A DNA stretch of 64,000 nt from Evansella cellulosilytica DSM 2522. GTDB lineage: Bacteria > Bacillota > Bacilli > Bacillales > Salisediminibacteriaceae. This document shows positions 41,923 through 56,425 of this stretch, piece by piece. The position numbers and the translations under genes are program-made. The stretch spans positions 2,728,001 through 2,792,000 of the forward strand of contig NC_014829.1 in NCBI RefSeq assembly GCF_000177235.2, read 5' to 3'. The notes under the pieces are model-generated. The model had not been told where the DNA came from. It did not search any database and was given only the letters and a program-made list of their open reading frames with translations. Within the stretch, counting starts at the first letter, position 1; each line of letters begins with the position of its first letter.

Positions 41923-42409
41923 TCGACGCACCTCCCTATTGTCAAAAAAAAACGATTGAATATTTTTCCCTTCAAAAAATTCTGAGTATTAATTGTTCAC
42001 AAAATAGTTTAAAAAGGGAACACTATATAATATATCGATTTCCGAAATAATTTGCTAGTCATTAAATCTTTACATTTCGTCATATATTGCCTATATAGCT
42101 ATTGAAGGTTAAATTACTTAACAAAAACCGATATTTACTGTTATTTCCTTTTGTTTATTTACTTTATCGATTACAGCAGACAAAAGAGTACATAAGACTC
42201 ATTTATTACATATATTTGGAAGATCCTAAAAGAATGCCAAAATCAATAACATTTTTACAAGTAGTCGTGCTGTTTTCTCTGGAGTGTTTGCAGGCTTCCC
42301 ATCTTACCTTCATCCCAGTTGTTCCTTCTTCAAGGTCAGGTAGTGCACCAGGTCCACCTCCTTTTATTAATAGTAGCCCACTAATAACCTCTAACATAAA
42401 ATACAACAG
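41923..42409. other. Non-coding gap between the pyr operon and ABC exporter
   Basis: About 490 bases. Most is AT-rich and should hold the ABC promoter (TATATTATATAGT on the minus strand near 42030 is a candidate -10). The stretch 42270-42375 is clearly GC-richer and stays open on both strands (minus-strand frame 42206-42421, with an AAGGAGGTGG inside). I recognise no protein family and do not call a gene. Confidence 0.5.
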
Positions 42410-42449
42410 AAAAAAAAACAACTCAAAAGGTTGATTTTCACCATTTGAG
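42410..42449 (-). terminator. Terminator of the pyr operon
   Basis: CTCAAATGGT / ACCTTTTGAG with an 8-base loop and one mismatch, followed by UUGUUUUUUUUU on the minus strand, 54 bases after pyrE. The plus-strand motif CTCAAAAGGTTGATT recurs in the sigG terminator. Confidence 0.88.
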
Positions 42450-42502
42450 CCGCTTTAATAATCATCATTAAAAATTAATCTCTACTTTTTGTAGCAGTAC
42501 TA

Positions 42503-43134
42503 TTATTGCTGCATGTCACTCCATGCTTGAGGATCTTTACTCCACTTTTCGAGGAGAGGAACATCACTCTCTTCAACCTTTCCCATTTGAACCGCTTCTC
42601 CTAGTAATGCAGAATATGTAGTTAAAGAAGATACACGTAGGTTTGCATCTTTGAACGCTTCCTTCGCAATTTCAAACTCATACGTAAATATAGAAGTAAC
42701 TCCAATGACGTCTCCACCAGCTTCTCTAACTGCATTAGCTGCTTGAATGGAAGATCCTCCAGTTGATATTAAGTCTTCAATAACAACTACCTTTTTACCT
42801 GATTCTAATACACCCTCGATCATATTTTGCTTTCCATGCCCTTTTGCTTTTGAGCGGATATATATCATTGGTAATCCGAGTTTGTCTGCTACCCAAGCTG
42901 CGTGTGGTATTCCTGCAGTTGCTGTACCAGCAATTACTTCCGCTTCTGAATAGCGCTCTTTAATTTCATTGGCAAATTGGTTCGCAATGCTATCTCTAAC
43001 TTCTGGGTAAGACATCGTTAATCTATTGTCACAATAAATTGGTGACTTTAAGCCTGAACTCCAAGTAAAAGGGGCATTCGGTTTTAAAGAAACTGCACCA
43101 ATCGTCAGTAAAGCTTTTGCAATATTTCCGTTCA

Positions 43135-43135
<1 letters not shown>
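42503..43135 (-). CDS. pyrE: Orotate phosphoribosyltransferase
   Basis: Joins orotate and PRPP to give OMP. It has 210 residues. The PRPP loop is VVVIEDLISTGGSS; FTWSSGLKSPIYCDNR near the N-terminus and GTATAGIPHAAW are family blocks. The ATG at 43135 shares one base with the pyrF stop (TAATG) and has GGAG upstream; a longer frame from 43150 lies inside pyrF. Last gene of the pyrimidine operon. Confidence 0.97.
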
Positions 43136-45525
<2,390 letters not shown>

Positions 45526-45529
<4 letters not shown>

Positions 45530-48500
45530 ACATTAACCCTCTTTTTCATTGAATCTTCCTGTCCCATTGCTTCAGCAGAAAAAGTGATCATTTCCATTAC
45601 ACGAAGAAGTGCTTCAGCTGTATCAATAGACGTTAAGCAAACAATGCCATGCTCTACTGCTTCTCTACGAATTCGGAATCCGTCTCTCGCTACTTGCTTC
45701 CCTTTAGTTAACGTGTTGATAATATATTGTACTTGTCCTCCTTCAATGACATCTAACATGTCTGGAGTCTCTCCACCTATTTTCGAGACGACAGTGACTG
45801 GAATGTTTTCTTCTTGAATACTTTTTGCTGTCCCTTCTGTCGCTAATAAATGATAACCGATTCGGTGGAATCTTTTTGCAAGCTGCATTGCTTCGTCTTT
45901 ATCCTTGTCAGCAATTGTAAATAAGACAGAACCGTGTGTTGGAATCTTCATACCTGATGCAATTAGCCCTTTATACAATGCTTTTTCTAATGTGTAGTCA
46001 CGACCCATTACTTCACCTGTAGACTTCATCTCTGGTCCTAGTGTAATATCAACACTTCTTAATTTGGCAAAGGAGAATACAGGAACCTTTACTGATACAA
46101 GCTCTGGTTCTGGTAAACATCCTGTTTCAAAGCCTTGTGATGGTAAACTTTGACCTAATATCGCTTTCGTCGCGATGTTAGCCATATTTACACCAGTAAT
46201 TTTACTTAAAAACGGTACAGTTCGGCTCGATCTAGGGTTAACCTCTAATACGTATATTTCGTCGCGATGGATAACAAACTGGATGTTCAATAGTCCAATA
46301 ATGTTAAATCCGCGAGCCAATCGTATCGTGTAATCGATTAATTGCTGCTTTAATTGATGACTAATATTTTGTGATGGATATACTGCAATTGAGTCACCAG
46401 AGTGAACACCTGCTCGTTCAATATGCTCCATTACCCCTGGAATTACGACAGTTTCTCCATCAGAAATAGCGTCTACCTCTATTTCTTTTCCTGTTAAGTA
46501 TCGGTCTATCAATACTGGGTGCTTTTCATTTACTTTTACTGCACGATCCATATATTTTAATAAATCCTGCTCATTATAAACAATCTCCATTGCTCTTCCT
46601 CCAAGTACGTAGGAAGGGCGAACTAAAACTGGGTATCCAATACCATTTGCGATTGTCACAGCCTCGTTAACTGAGGTTGCTGTTTTTCCTTCTGGCTGAG
46701 GGATTTCAAGCTGCATTAAAGTTTGTTCAAACTTGTCTCTGTTCTCAGCACGATCCATATTTTCTAGCGATGTTCCTAATAACTTTACACCTCTAGCTTC
46801 AAGATCTGCAGCAAGGTTTAAAGCAGTTTGTCCACCGAACTGAACAATTACACCAATTGGATTTTCTTGAAGTATAACGTGCATCACATCTTCAACAGTC
46901 AGTGGCTCGAAATATAGCTTATCCGATATTTGAAAGTCCGTTGATACCGTTTCAGGGTTATTGTTAATAATGATTGCTTCATATCCTGCTTCTTGAATTG
47001 CTTTAACTGTATGCACAGTAGCATAATCAAACTCAATACCTTGCCCGATTCTAATTGGTCCTGATCCTAGAACAAGAACAGATTGCTTTTCCGTTTGCTT
47101 CGATTCGTTCTCATCTTCGTACGTACCATAATAGTATGGTGTTTCTGATGCAAATTCAGCAGCACACGTATCTACCATTTTATATACTGGAAGGATTTGC
47201 TGTTCTTTTCTATACGCTTCGATCTCTTCTACACTGCTTTTCAACAAATGCGCAATCTCTACATCTGAAAAACCTAGTTCCTTTGCCTCTCTTATTGCGG
47301 TAGCATCGAAGCCAGCTGCTGTTAATGTTTTTTCCATTAATATAATTCGTCTTATTTGGTAAAGGAAGAAACGATCAATTTTCGTCATATCAAATAACTC
47401 TTCCATATCATAGCCTAAACGGAATGCTTCAGCGACTAAAATAAGGCGTTCATCGTCAGCGTTAACGAGACGTGTACGTAATTCCTCATGCGAGATATCT
47501 AATTGTTTATTAAAGCGAATATGATTTAAATCAACTTCCGTTGACCTAATTGCTTTTAATAACGATTCAGGAATGTTTCTCCCGATTGCCATTACTTCTC
47601 CCGTTGCTTTCATTTGTGTCCCTAGTTTTCGATTTGCAGCATCAAATTTATCAAAAGGCCATCTAGGAATTTTTGTGACAACATAGTCTAATGCAGGTTC
47701 AAAGCTAGCATAGGTTGTATGTGTAATTGGATTTTCACACTCATCTAAATGGTAACCAACTGCAATTTTTGCTGACAATTTTGCAATCGGATATCCTGTT
47801 GCTTTAGATGCTAATGCTGATGACCTACTTACCCTAGGGTTCACCTCAATGATGAAGTAATTTTCACTGTCAGGATCTAGCGCAAACTGAACGTTACACC
47901 CACCTTGAATGCCTAATGCTCTTATAATTTTTAAAGAGGAATTTCTTAAAATTTGATATTCTCTATCTGTCATCGTTTGGCTTGGTGCAACAACGATTGA
48001 ATCACCAGTATGAATACCAACAGGATCTATATTCTCCATGTTACATACAACGATTGCTTGGTTATTTGCATCACGCATAACTTCATATTCAATTTCTTTA
48101 AATCCTGCAATACTCTTCTCTATTAAACATTGATTAACTGGACTCTGATGTAAGCCACCTAATACGATCTCTCTTAACTGTTCCTCATTATAAACGAGCC
48201 CACCACCAGTTCCACCTAGCGTGTACGCAGGGCGAACGATAACAGGATAGCCGATTTCTTCAACAAATTTCATTGCTCCATCTAATGATTGAACAATATC
48301 ACTTGGTGGTACAGGTTCATTTAGTTCATTCATTAGAGACCTGAACATTTCACGATCTTCTGCCTTTTGAATCGCTTCTAAGTTTGTTCCTAACAGCTCA
48401 ACCCCATACTCATCAAGAATGCCCGATTCAGATAACTCGACTGCGAGGTTAAGGCCTGTCTGACCACCTAATGTCGCTAAAATACCATCAGGCTGCTCTT

Positions 48501-48738
48501 GGCGAATAACACGGCTTACAAAATCTACAGTTAATGGCTCAATATACACACGATCTGCAACAGATTCATCCGTCATGATAGTAGCAGGGTTTGAGTTAAT
48601 TAAAATAACTTCATAACCTTCTTCCATTAATGCTTGACAAGCTTGTGTTCCTGCATAATCAAACTCCGCTGCTTGTCCAATAATAATTGGACCTGATCCT
48701 ATAACTAATATTTTTTTTATGTCAGTACGTTTAGGCAT
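45526..48738 (-). CDS. carB: Carbamoyl-phosphate synthase large chain (pyrimidine)
   Basis: Makes carbamoyl phosphate from bicarbonate, ammonia and two ATP. It has 1070 residues, full length, with two homologous ATP-grasp halves, each opening with VLVLGSGPI or ILVIGSGPI, and both [12 protein letters not shown] and [12 protein letters not shown]. The C-terminal allosteric MGS-like domain starts near residue 930. The ATG at 48738 (MPKRTDIKK) is clearly the start; the longer frame lies inside carA. It overlaps carA by 8 bases. Being inside the PyrR-controlled operon, it is the pyrimidine-specific copy (pyrAB). Confidence 0.97.
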
Positions 48739-49819
48739 GGGTAATCCCCTTTCTAGATGAATCAAGCATCTCTCGAAATTCTTTAAATAAATCCTGTGCA
48801 TCTTCAGGACCTGGTGAAGCCTCTGGATGATATTGCACACTAAATGCTAACTCTTCCGTATGGCGAATCCCTTCGATTGAACCGTCATTAACGTTAACAT
48901 GAGTTACTTCTAACTTTGTCCCCGATAAGCTGTCAGGATGAACAGTATACCCATGGTTTTGAGCTGTAATTGCAATTTGACCTGTTCGTAGATCTTTTAC
49001 TGGATGATTGCTTCCACGATGTCCGAACTTCATTTTTACTGTTTCAGCTCCACAAGCTAGCGCCAATAACTGGTGTCCTAGGCAAATACCGAAAATTGGT
49101 ACTTCTCCAATTAATTGTCTCACTGTTTCAATACATTCTTTTACGTCCTTTGGATCGCCAGGGCCGTTACTTAACACAATACCATCCGGTTGAAAAAGTC
49201 TAATTTCTTCCGCGGTTGTATTATGAGGCACTACCATTACTTCATAACCTTCCGCTACAAGGTTTTTAACAATTCCTTTTTTTACTCCATAATCGATGAG
49301 GACTACACGCTCTTTTGTTCCAGGGTTAACGAACCTAGTTTTTGTTGATACCCGAGAAACTTGATCTGTTGGAAATGGGATCTCTTTTAAATGAGAAACG
49401 ACTTCCTCAACATTGACATCGGCAGCACAAATCCGCCCTTTCAACGTACCATTTTCTCGAATCATTCTCGTTAGCTTCCGTGTATCAATCCCTTCAATAC
49501 CAGGAATATCAAAGTGCTTTAACCATTCATCTAGAGAAAGATTTGAACGAAAATGACTAGGATACGCTGAAGCTTCTTTTACAATTAACCCGTGTATATT
49601 TGGAATGATGCTTTCAAAGTCGTCGCGGTTTATTCCATAGTTCCCAATAAGTGGATACGTCATTGTTACAATTTGGCCACAGTAAGAAGGATCAGACATT
49701 ACTTCTTGATAGCCAGTCATCCCTGTATTGAAAACAACTTCTCCATCTTTTTCTTTATCACTGCCAATCCCATTTCCTTCAAGGACTTCTCCATTTTCTA
49801 ATACTAATAATCTCTTCAT
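48731..49819 (-). CDS. carA: Carbamoyl-phosphate synthase small chain (pyrimidine)
   Basis: Glutaminase subunit supplying ammonia to CarB. It has 362 residues. The N-terminal domain is followed by class I amidotransferase motifs: nucleophile Cys in GICLGHQ and the His-Glu pair in [12 protein letters not shown]. The ATG at 49819 ([10 protein letters not shown]) is set by GAGGAGG 8 bases upstream and overlaps the pyrC stop (ATGA). Pyrimidine-specific (pyrAA) by context. Confidence 0.97.
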   Translation of the reverse strand: MKRLLVLENGEVLEGNGIGSDKEKDGEVVFNTGMTGYQEVMSDPSYCGQIVTMTYPLIGNYGINRDDFESIIPNIHGLIVKEASAYPSHFRSNLSLDEWLKHFDIPGIEGIDTRKLTRMIRENGTLKGRICAADVNVEEVVSHLKEIPFPTDQVSRVSTKTRFVNPGTKERVVLIDYGVKKGIVKNLVAEGYEVMVVPHNTTAEEIRLFQPDGIVLSNGPGDPKDVKECIETVRQLIGEVPIFGICLGHQLLALACGAETVKMKFGHRGSNHPVKDLRTGQIAITAQNHGYTVHPDSLSGTKLEVTHVNVNDGSIEGIRHTEELAFSVQYHPEASPGPEDAQDLFKEFREMLDSSRKGITHA

Positions 49820-51114
49820 GACGTGACCTCCTCGTTTTTCCATGCTGTCTTTCCTGATACTACTGTTTGAATCGGCCAGGCTGTTAACACCTCATTTGCA
49901 AATGGTGTATTTTTCCCTTTCGATAAAAACTGATCTACATTTACCTTATCTGTCAGATCCACATTAATAATTGTAAAGTCCGCGACGTTCCCTTCTTGTA
50001 ATCGCCCATACGGTAAATTAAATGCATCTGCAGGCTTTTCTGTCAACCATTGAATGAGTTCATGTAATTGGCAAATACCTGTTTTAACTAGTTTCGTATA
50101 TAAAAGTGGAAATGCTATTTCTAAACCGACAATTCCAAAAGGTGCTTCCTCAATAGCCAGTGCTTTTTCCTCTGCGGTATGAGGTGCGTGATCGGTTGCA
50201 ATAAAATCAATTGTGCCATCTAGTAGTCCTTCTATTAGTGCTTCTTTATCTTGCTTACTACGTAGTGGGGGATTCATTTTATAATTTGTATCTTTACTAG
50301 GAATATCATCTTCACACAAAATCAAATGGTGTGGCGTGACTTCAGCCGTTACTTTAATACCTGCACGTTTTGCATCTCTAATTACTCGTACAGATTCCTT
50401 CGTACTTACATGACAAACGTGATAATGAGCACCTGCAGCTTCTGCTAACAGGACATCTCGAGCAATATGTACGGATTCTGCTGCTGATAATATGCCTGGA
50501 ACCCCATGCTCCTTTGAAAATTCACCTTCATGGACTGCTCCACCATATAAAAGACTATTATCCTCACAGTGAGCAACAATCGCTTTGTTTACTTTTGCAG
50601 CTAACACCATCGCTTCATACATTTTCCCAGCTTCTTGTACACCAACACCGTCATCTGTGAAAGCGAAAGCGCCAAGATCTGTTAATGTTTTCATATCCGT
50701 AAGCGTCTTACCCAATTGTCGTTCTGTAATGGAAGCATAAGGTAATACACGGACGTGGCCTTTATCTTTCATTGCTTGATGAATATCTCGAAAATGTTCA
50801 GGTGTGTCTGGAACAGGTCGTGTATTTGGCATCGCTGCTATTGTAGTAAATCCACCTCTTGCAGCTGCCATCGTTCCTGTTTCAATTGTTTCTTTTTTTT
50901 CACCACCTGGCTCTCTTAAGTGGACGTGTAAGTCAACGAACCCTGGTGTGATAAGCATGCCATTAACATCTATTACATCATCAAATCCCGATACGTTTAC
51001 TTCTTCATGAAAAATCTTTTCAATCTTTCCAGTTTCTGTGTTGATATGTAAGGAGAGGTTTTCTCTCTCTCCTTTATCATTAAATGTATACCCATTTTTA
51101 TATAGCACGTTCAT
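49816..51114 (-). CDS. pyrC: Dihydroorotase
   Basis: Zinc amidohydrolase that cyclises carbamoyl aspartate to dihydroorotate. It has 432 residues, class I type. Metal ligands are in [29 protein letters not shown] and the catalytic Asp in [10 protein letters not shown]. The start lies inside the end of pyrB (17-base overlap), with GAGGT upstream. Confidence 0.97.
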   Translation of the reverse strand: MNVLYKNGYTFNDKGERENLSLHINTETGKIEKIFHEEVNVSGFDDVIDVNGMLITPGFVDLHVHLREPGGEKKETIETGTMAAARGGFTTIAAMPNTRPVPDTPEHFRDIHQAMKDKGHVRVLPYASITERQLGKTLTDMKTLTDLGAFAFTDDGVGVQEAGKMYEAMVLAAKVNKAIVAHCEDNSLLYGGAVHEGEFSKEHGVPGILSAAESVHIARDVLLAEAAGAHYHVCHVSTKESVRVIRDAKRAGIKVTAEVTPHHLILCEDDIPSKDTNYKMNPPLRSKQDKEALIEGLLDGTIDFIATDHAPHTAEEKALAIEEAPFGIVGLEIAFPLLYTKLVKTGICQLHELIQWLTEKPADAFNLPYGRLQEGNVADFTIINVDLTDKVNVDQFLSKGKNTPFANEVLTAWPIQTVVSGKTAWKNEEVTS

Positions 51115-52006
51115 ATGTTTTTACCTCCATTAAATCTAAGACGTAAGCTAAAACTGCTTTTCTAACAAGGACACCATTTCTCATTTGCTTGAAAATTCTA
51201 GATCTAGTACATTCAACGAGCTCACTAGCTAACTCTACATCTCTGTTCACTGGTGCAGGGTGCATAATAATTGCATGATTTCTCATCATTTTTTCTCTAT
51301 CCACTGTTAGTCCAAATTGATCATGATAATCCTTTTTCGACCAACCGCCTGCATCTCCATGTCTTTCTGTTTGAATACGTAACATCATCATGACATCAGC
51401 TGATTTTACCGCATCATCCATAGAAATGACATTTCCTTGAGTAATGCTTTCATCCATCCAATCCTCAGGACCTGCAAATGAAACTTTTGCTCCAAGCTTT
51501 CGAAGAATATTTGCATTCGTTCTTGCCACTCTACTATGACGAATATCTCCACATATAACGACATGAACACCTTGAAAAATAACAAACTCTTGTTGAATCG
51601 TTAATAAGTCTAATAATGACTGGGTTGGATGATCACCAGCTCCGTCTCCAGCGTTAATAATCGGAATCGAGATGTTGTCTAATTCGTCATAGTAAGCTTT
51701 TTCTGGATGTCTAACAACGACTGCTTTACAACCAATTGTTTCGAGCGTTTTAATCGTATCGTATAGTGTCTCTCCTTTTTGAACACTAGATGATCCAACA
51801 TCAAACTGAAGTGAATGTAGTCCTAATTCTTTTTGAGCCATTTCAAAACTACATTTTGTACGAGTACTAGGTTCAAAAAATAAGTTTGCGACAGATATTG
51901 GTGTATCCCCTTGCTTAAATAACGCAGTCTCCATTTGATTTGCTTTATACAAAATTGCTTCTAACTGCTCTAAAGATAGGTCTTCTAAAGTTCGTAATTG
52001 TTTCAT
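51098..52006 (-). CDS. pyrB: Aspartate carbamoyltransferase catalytic subunit
   Basis: Condenses carbamoyl phosphate with aspartate, the committed step. It has 302 residues. The carbamoyl-phosphate loop [20 protein letters not shown] and [11 protein letters not shown] are present. No regulatory pyrI gene is nearby, as in other Bacilli. The SD AAGGAGAGG supports the ATG. Expression is controlled by the PyrR attenuator just upstream. Confidence 0.97.
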   Translation of the reverse strand: MKQLRTLEDLSLEQLEAILYKANQMETALFKQGDTPISVANLFFEPSTRTKCSFEMAQKELGLHSLQFDVGSSSVQKGETLYDTIKTLETIGCKAVVVRHPEKAYYDELDNISIPIINAGDGAGDHPTQSLLDLLTIQQEFVIFQGVHVVICGDIRHSRVARTNANILRKLGAKVSFAGPEDWMDESITQGNVISMDDAVKSADVMMMLRIQTERHGDAGGWSKKDYHDQFGLTVDREKMMRNHAIIMHPAPVNRDVELASELVECTRSRIFKQMRNGVLVRKAVLAYVLDLMEVKTYERAI

Positions 52007-52049
52007 GGTACCCTCTCCTTATAAGAATAGTTAACTGTTTTGGAGTGTT

Positions 52050-52174
52050 AGGGTAAATTGAAAGCACCCTAACGTTAATCGTGGGTGCTCACAAACCACT
52101 GTGCTTAACACACAGTGTAAGAGGTCCTTTTTTAAGAACTTCTTATGTGCCACCCTTGAAAGCCTCACAGGACT
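52050..52174 (-). promoter_or_regulatory. PyrR attenuator upstream of pyrB
   Basis: The PyrR-binding loop AGTCCTGTGAGGCT (minus strand, 52161-52174) fits the family consensus ARUCCNGNGAGGYU. A CACTGTG/CACAGTG hairpin (52098-52118) and the terminator AGCACCC/GGGTGCT (52063-52089), ending UUUCAAUUU, follow. With UMP bound, PyrR would favour termination. Confidence 0.9.
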
Positions 52175-52190
52175 TTTTTAAAGGATGATG

Positions 52191-53525
52191 CTATTGTTTT
52201 TCTTTATCCATTTTTACATTTAAGCTTTGAAACATTTCCTCAGATTTTTTTATGTGTGGTCTTCCTGGAATAACTAAATTCAAAATGATTCCGACAATAG
52301 CTGCTAACGCCATACCTGGGATCTCAATCTCGTCGGTAATGTGAATAACACCACCACCGATACCAAGGACTAAAATAACCGATGATATAATCAAATTTCT
52401 TTTTTCACCAATATTGATCTTATTATCAATTAGCATTCTTAACCCGCTTGATGCGATAATACCGAATAATAAAATGGATACCCCACCCATCACTGCCGAT
52501 GGAATTGTTTGTATGATTGCAGAAACTTTACCGATAAAACCAAAAGCGATTGCAATGACTGCTGCGCCACCTATGACAAAAACACTAAAAACTCTCGTAA
52601 TTGCTACAACACCTATATTTTCTCCGTATGTTGTATTCGGTGGTCCTCCTAAGAACGAGCTAATGATTGTTGCTACTCCATCCCCGAATATAGAACGATG
52701 TAAACCTGGCTTCTCAACAAAATTTTTACCAACAACTTTACTTAGTACCATTTGGTCTCCGATATGCTCAGATAGTGTTACTACTGCAACTGGAACCATA
52801 ATTGCAATGATTGCCCATGAAAAGCTAGGTGTAAATGTCACAAATGGAATATAAAATTCTGGTACTGCAAACCACGCTGCGTCTCTAATAGGAGAAGTAT
52901 CTATCATTCCAAAAAAGAGAGAAATGATATATCCACCAACAATCCCGATTAGAATTGGAATTAGTCCAAAGAACCCTCTAAAAAATATTGCTCCTACTAC
53001 TGTAATTAAAAGGGTCAACAATGCTATCGTAAATAACGTTCCATCCCATATTGGTTCAGGCGTTCCAATTGTTTCTGGAAGATACATTGCCATTTCAAGC
53101 GCTACAGGGGCTAAGCCTAGTCCGATAACCATAATGACAGGTCCTACTACGATTGGTGGCAATAAGTTCATCAGCCACCGGACGCCACCTGCTTTTATAA
53201 CTAATGCTACTACCCCATATACGAGACCAGCTACAAAACTTCCTACTAGCATGCCTTCAATTCCACCAATGGTAATCGCAGCTATCATTGGGTTAATAAA
53301 AGCAAAGGACGATCCTAAATAAGCTGGTATTTGTCCTCTCGTTACAATCAAGTAGGCTAAAGTTCCTAAACCACTTGATACAAGAGCAACAGCTGGGCTA
53401 ATTTCAACAATGGTTGGTACAAGAATAGTTGCACCAAACATCGCAAACAAGTGCTGAATACTTAATATTAACCAACGATCAAAACGCGGTACTTCTTTTA
53501 TTCCTACGGTTCTTTGTTCATTCAT
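52191..53525 (-). CDS. pyrP: Uracil permease
   Basis: Proton-coupled uracil importer of the NCS2/UraA family in the cytoplasmic membrane. It has 444 residues with about 12-14 hydrophobic segments. Family blocks are QHLFAMFGATILVPT near the N-terminus and GGPPNTTYGENIG (the substrate-site loop). The SD AGAGGAGG supports the ATG. It lies between two PyrR attenuators, in second place of the operon. Confidence 0.96.
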   Translation of the reverse strand: MNEQRTVGIKEVPRFDRWLILSIQHLFAMFGATILVPTIVEISPAVALVSSGLGTLAYLIVTRGQIPAYLGSSFAFINPMIAAITIGGIEGMLVGSFVAGLVYGVVALVIKAGGVRWLMNLLPPIVVGPVIMVIGLGLAPVALEMAMYLPETIGTPEPIWDGTLFTIALLTLLITVVGAIFFRGFFGLIPILIGIVGGYIISLFFGMIDTSPIRDAAWFAVPEFYIPFVTFTPSFSWAIIAIMVPVAVVTLSEHIGDQMVLSKVVGKNFVEKPGLHRSIFGDGVATIISSFLGGPPNTTYGENIGVVAITRVFSVFVIGGAAVIAIAFGFIGKVSAIIQTIPSAVMGGVSILLFGIIASSGLRMLIDNKINIGEKRNLIISSVILVLGIGGGVIHITDEIEIPGMALAAIVGIILNLVIPGRPHIKKSEEMFQSLNVKMDKEKQ

Positions 53526-53539
53526 TTTCTGTTCCTCCT

Positions 53540-53663
53540 CTAATAGAGTTGATCATTCAAAAAACTCCTTAATGAGGTAATTCGCTATATCTAGTATGAG
53601 TACTAGGTGTAATAGTATTCACATATAGGAGAAGAGAATACCCCTTCTTAGTCTCGCAGGACT
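53540..53663 (-). promoter_or_regulatory. PyrR attenuator between pyrR and pyrP
   Basis: PyrR-binding loop AGTCCTGCGAGACT (minus strand, 53650-53663), starting 4 bases after the pyrR stop. The terminator hairpin is less obvious than in the other two leaders: a short stem near CCTCATTAAGGAGTTTTTT (53553-53571) is the best candidate. Confidence 0.8.
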
Positions 53664-53666
53664 ACT

Positions 53667-54212
<546 letters not shown>

Positions 54213-54274
54213 TTAAATCCCTCTTTTCAAAGTGGCATCATTTTATTAACAAGGATTCCTTATGTATTTATGGC

Positions 54275-54382
54275 ATAAAAAACCCTCTTACTTAGCAGTA
54301 AGAGGGTAAAAATACGTAGACATACGTAAATTAGGTACACTTCCCCTAGGAAATGTCTGTCCCTTTTCAGCCTCACTGGACT
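54275..54382 (-). promoter_or_regulatory. PyrR attenuator upstream of pyrR
   Basis: PyrR-binding loop AGTCCAGTGAGGCT (minus strand, 54369-54382) followed by a strong terminator ACCCTCTTAC / GTAAGAGGGT (54282-54307) with U6. The gene starts 63 bases beyond. Confidence 0.92.
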
Positions 54383-54443
54383 GCTATTAAAGGTAATCCG
54401 TTATTAAATTCTTCTGTAATTATGTCATTCATGTCGTAGTTTG

Positions 54444-55361
54444 TCAACGCTCAATTTTTTTAATTTCCGTTAAAACCGTTTCCATGTCATGTGGCATTGG
54501 TACTTGAAATGTTTTTAATTCGTTAGTTGATGGATGTTGAAAACCTAGTAGCTCAGCATGTAACGCTTGTCCTTCTATCGGGAATTTTTGTTTTTTTCTT
54601 GGACCATACTTCGGATCTCCGACGATTGGGAACCCGATATACTTCAAGTGGACTCTAATTTGATGTGTTCGCCCTGTTTCAAGTTCACAAGAGACTAGTG
54701 TATGTCTATAAAACCTTTCAACTACTTGAAAATGGGTAACTGCATCACGACTATTTTTTTCGGTAACCATCATACTTTGACGATCTTCAGGATTTCTTCC
54801 GATAGGTGCGTCAATCGTTCCTTTATCATGCGGAATAATTCCAGATACTATTGCATAATAGCGTCGCTTTGTTTCTTTGTTTTTCAGTTGGTTCACAAGA
54901 GATTCATGGGCACGATCATTTTTAGCTACCATTAATAATCCAGAAGTGTCTTTGTCAATTCTATGCACTATCCCTGGTCGCATTACCCCATTTATGCCTG
55001 ATAAATCATGACAATGATACATCAAACCATTTACTAAAGTCCCTGTGTAGTGACCTGGGGCTGGATGAACAACCATCCCTCTCGGTTTATTTACTACGAG
55101 TACATCTCCGTCTTCATAAATTATATCCAGGTTAAGGTTTTCTGCTGGTATTTCTAGCGGGATTGGATCTGGTTCACGGATCTCAATATGATCCCCAGCC
55201 TTGACCTTGTATTTACTTTTAATAGGAGTCCCATTTACTTGAATATGATTATCGACAATCCACTGTTGAATAATTGTTCTTGACCACTGTGGAAAATGAT
55301 CGGAAATAAATTTGTCTATTCTTACTCCATTTTCCTCTGATGTTATTTCATATAGTTCCAT
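54444..55361 (-). CDS. RluD-family pseudouridine synthase (YlyB-like)
   Basis: RNA pseudouridine synthase, probably acting on 23S rRNA. It has 305 residues. An N-terminal S4 RNA-binding domain (about 10-75, GVRIDKFISDHFPQWSR) precedes the catalytic domain with HRIDKDTSGLLMVAKN, where the Asp is the nucleophile, and the C-terminal ETGRTHQIRVH. It starts 2 bases after lspA, the same order as in B. subtilis (ylyB). The exact target base cannot be assigned from sequence. Confidence 0.92.
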   Translation of the reverse strand: MELYEITSEENGVRIDKFISDHFPQWSRTIIQQWIVDNHIQVNGTPIKSKYKVKAGDHIEIREPDPIPLEIPAENLNLDIIYEDGDVLVVNKPRGMVVHPAPGHYTGTLVNGLMYHCHDLSGINGVMRPGIVHRIDKDTSGLLMVAKNDRAHESLVNQLKNKETKRRYYAIVSGIIPHDKGTIDAPIGRNPEDRQSMMVTEKNSRDAVTHFQVVERFYRHTLVSCELETGRTHQIRVHLKYIGFPIVGDPKYGPRKKQKFPIEGQALHAELLGFQHPSTNELKTFQVPMPHDMETVLTEIKKIER

Positions 55362-55363
55362 GT

Positions 55364-55828
55364 TTAATTTACCTTCCCTTGCTTTTTATCTTCTAAATAA
55401 ATAATAAAAATAACGAATATAAAGCCAATTACTAATGCACAATCAGCAACATTAAAAATTGGATAATTGTAAGAAAAAATAAAAACATCTATAAAATCTA
55501 CTACTTCACCATATATTACCCTATCTATAAAGTTTCCTATAGCCCCTCCTAATATGAGCCCTAACGATATACCAAGCCATTTATTATTTTCGACCTTTGT
55601 TTGTATGTAATAAATGATAAAACCTACTACTATGGCAGTTACAATATAGAATAACCACATTTGTCCAGGTAATATACCGAATGCAGCCCCTGGATTTCGA
55701 TGAGATGTCAAATATAAAAAACCTTCAATAATAGGAATACTTTGCCTTAATTCCATATTAGAAATAACAAGCAACTTTGTTAATTGATCGACAATAATGA
55801 TAATGATTGCAATTAAGTAATATACCAT
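55364..55828 (-). CDS. lspA: Lipoprotein signal peptidase
   Basis: Membrane aspartyl protease that removes the signal peptide of prolipoproteins. It has 154 residues with four membrane helices. The conserved [29 protein letters not shown] and [11 protein letters not shown] contain both catalytic Asp residues. The ATG at 55828 (MVYYLIA) is fixed by TTGGAGGA 5 bases upstream; a TTG further up lies within that SD. A 52-bp repeat array lies upstream, between ileS and this gene. Confidence 0.96.
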   Translation of the reverse strand: MVYYLIAIIIIIVDQLTKLLVISNMELRQSIPIIEGFLYLTSHRNPGAAFGILPGQMWLFYIVTAIVVGFIIYYIQTKVENNKWLGISLGLILGGAIGNFIDRVIYGEVVDFIDVFIFSYNYPIFNVADCALVIGFIFVIFIIYLEDKKQGKVN

Positions 55829-55992
55829 CTGTTCCTCCAAGAGAATTATACTATAACTAATTTAATCGTACTCATGCATTTTAGCATAGTGATATGCTAC
55901 AAACAATTTATTTATTAACAACATTATGAGGAACATTTCGTATTGCTTTCCTATAATCGGGTTATCGTTAAAATTTCGTATCTATTTTTGGT

Positions 55993-56425
55993 GGTGCAAT
56001 CATCTTATTTTCATTTTTCTTCTTTCTCGTGTGTCATTGCCTTTGTACGACACATCTTATTTTCATTCTTCTTCTTTCTCGTGTGTCATTGCCTTTGTAT
56101 GATACATCTTATTTTCATTCTTCTTCTTTCTCGTGTGTCATTGCCTTCGTATGATACATCTTATTTTTATTCTTCTTCTTTCTCGTGTGTCATTGCCTTT
56201 CTATGATGCATATTATTTTCATTCTTCTTCTCTCTCGTGTGTCATTGCCTTTGTATGACACATCTTATTTTCATTCTTCTTCTTTCTCGTGTGTCATTGC
56301 CTTTGTACGACACATCTTATTTTCATTCTTCTTCTCTTTCGTGTGTCATTGCCTTCGTATGATACACCTTATTTTCATTCTTCTTCTCTTTCGTGTGTCA
56401 TTGCCTTCGTACGACACATCTTAAT
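55993..56425. repeat. Second 52-bp tandem repeat array (8 units), between ileS and lspA
   Basis: Unit marks (GTATGA/GTACGA/CTATGA) fall at 56045, 56097, 56149, 56201, 56253, 56305, 56357 and 56409: seven steps of exactly 52 bp, with a partial unit before. The unit is TCGTGTGTCATTGCC - TTTGTATGACACATC - TTATTTTCATTCTTCTTCT. It contains the GTGTCAT-N9-ATGACAC palindrome and is closely related to the promoter-proximal units of the array after the rRNA operon. The Ser/Phe-rich reading frames on the plus strand are by-products of the repeat. Confidence 0.95.

Noticed and set aside
48738-48840. N-terminal extension of CarB
   Set aside because: The extra codons lie inside carA and have no [11 protein letters not shown] at 48738 matches the family start.
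55943-56424. Plus-strand Ser/Phe-rich repeat proteins
   Set aside because: They arise from the 52-bp repeat. 52 is not a multiple of three, so the frame shifts at every unit; there is no SD and no family match.
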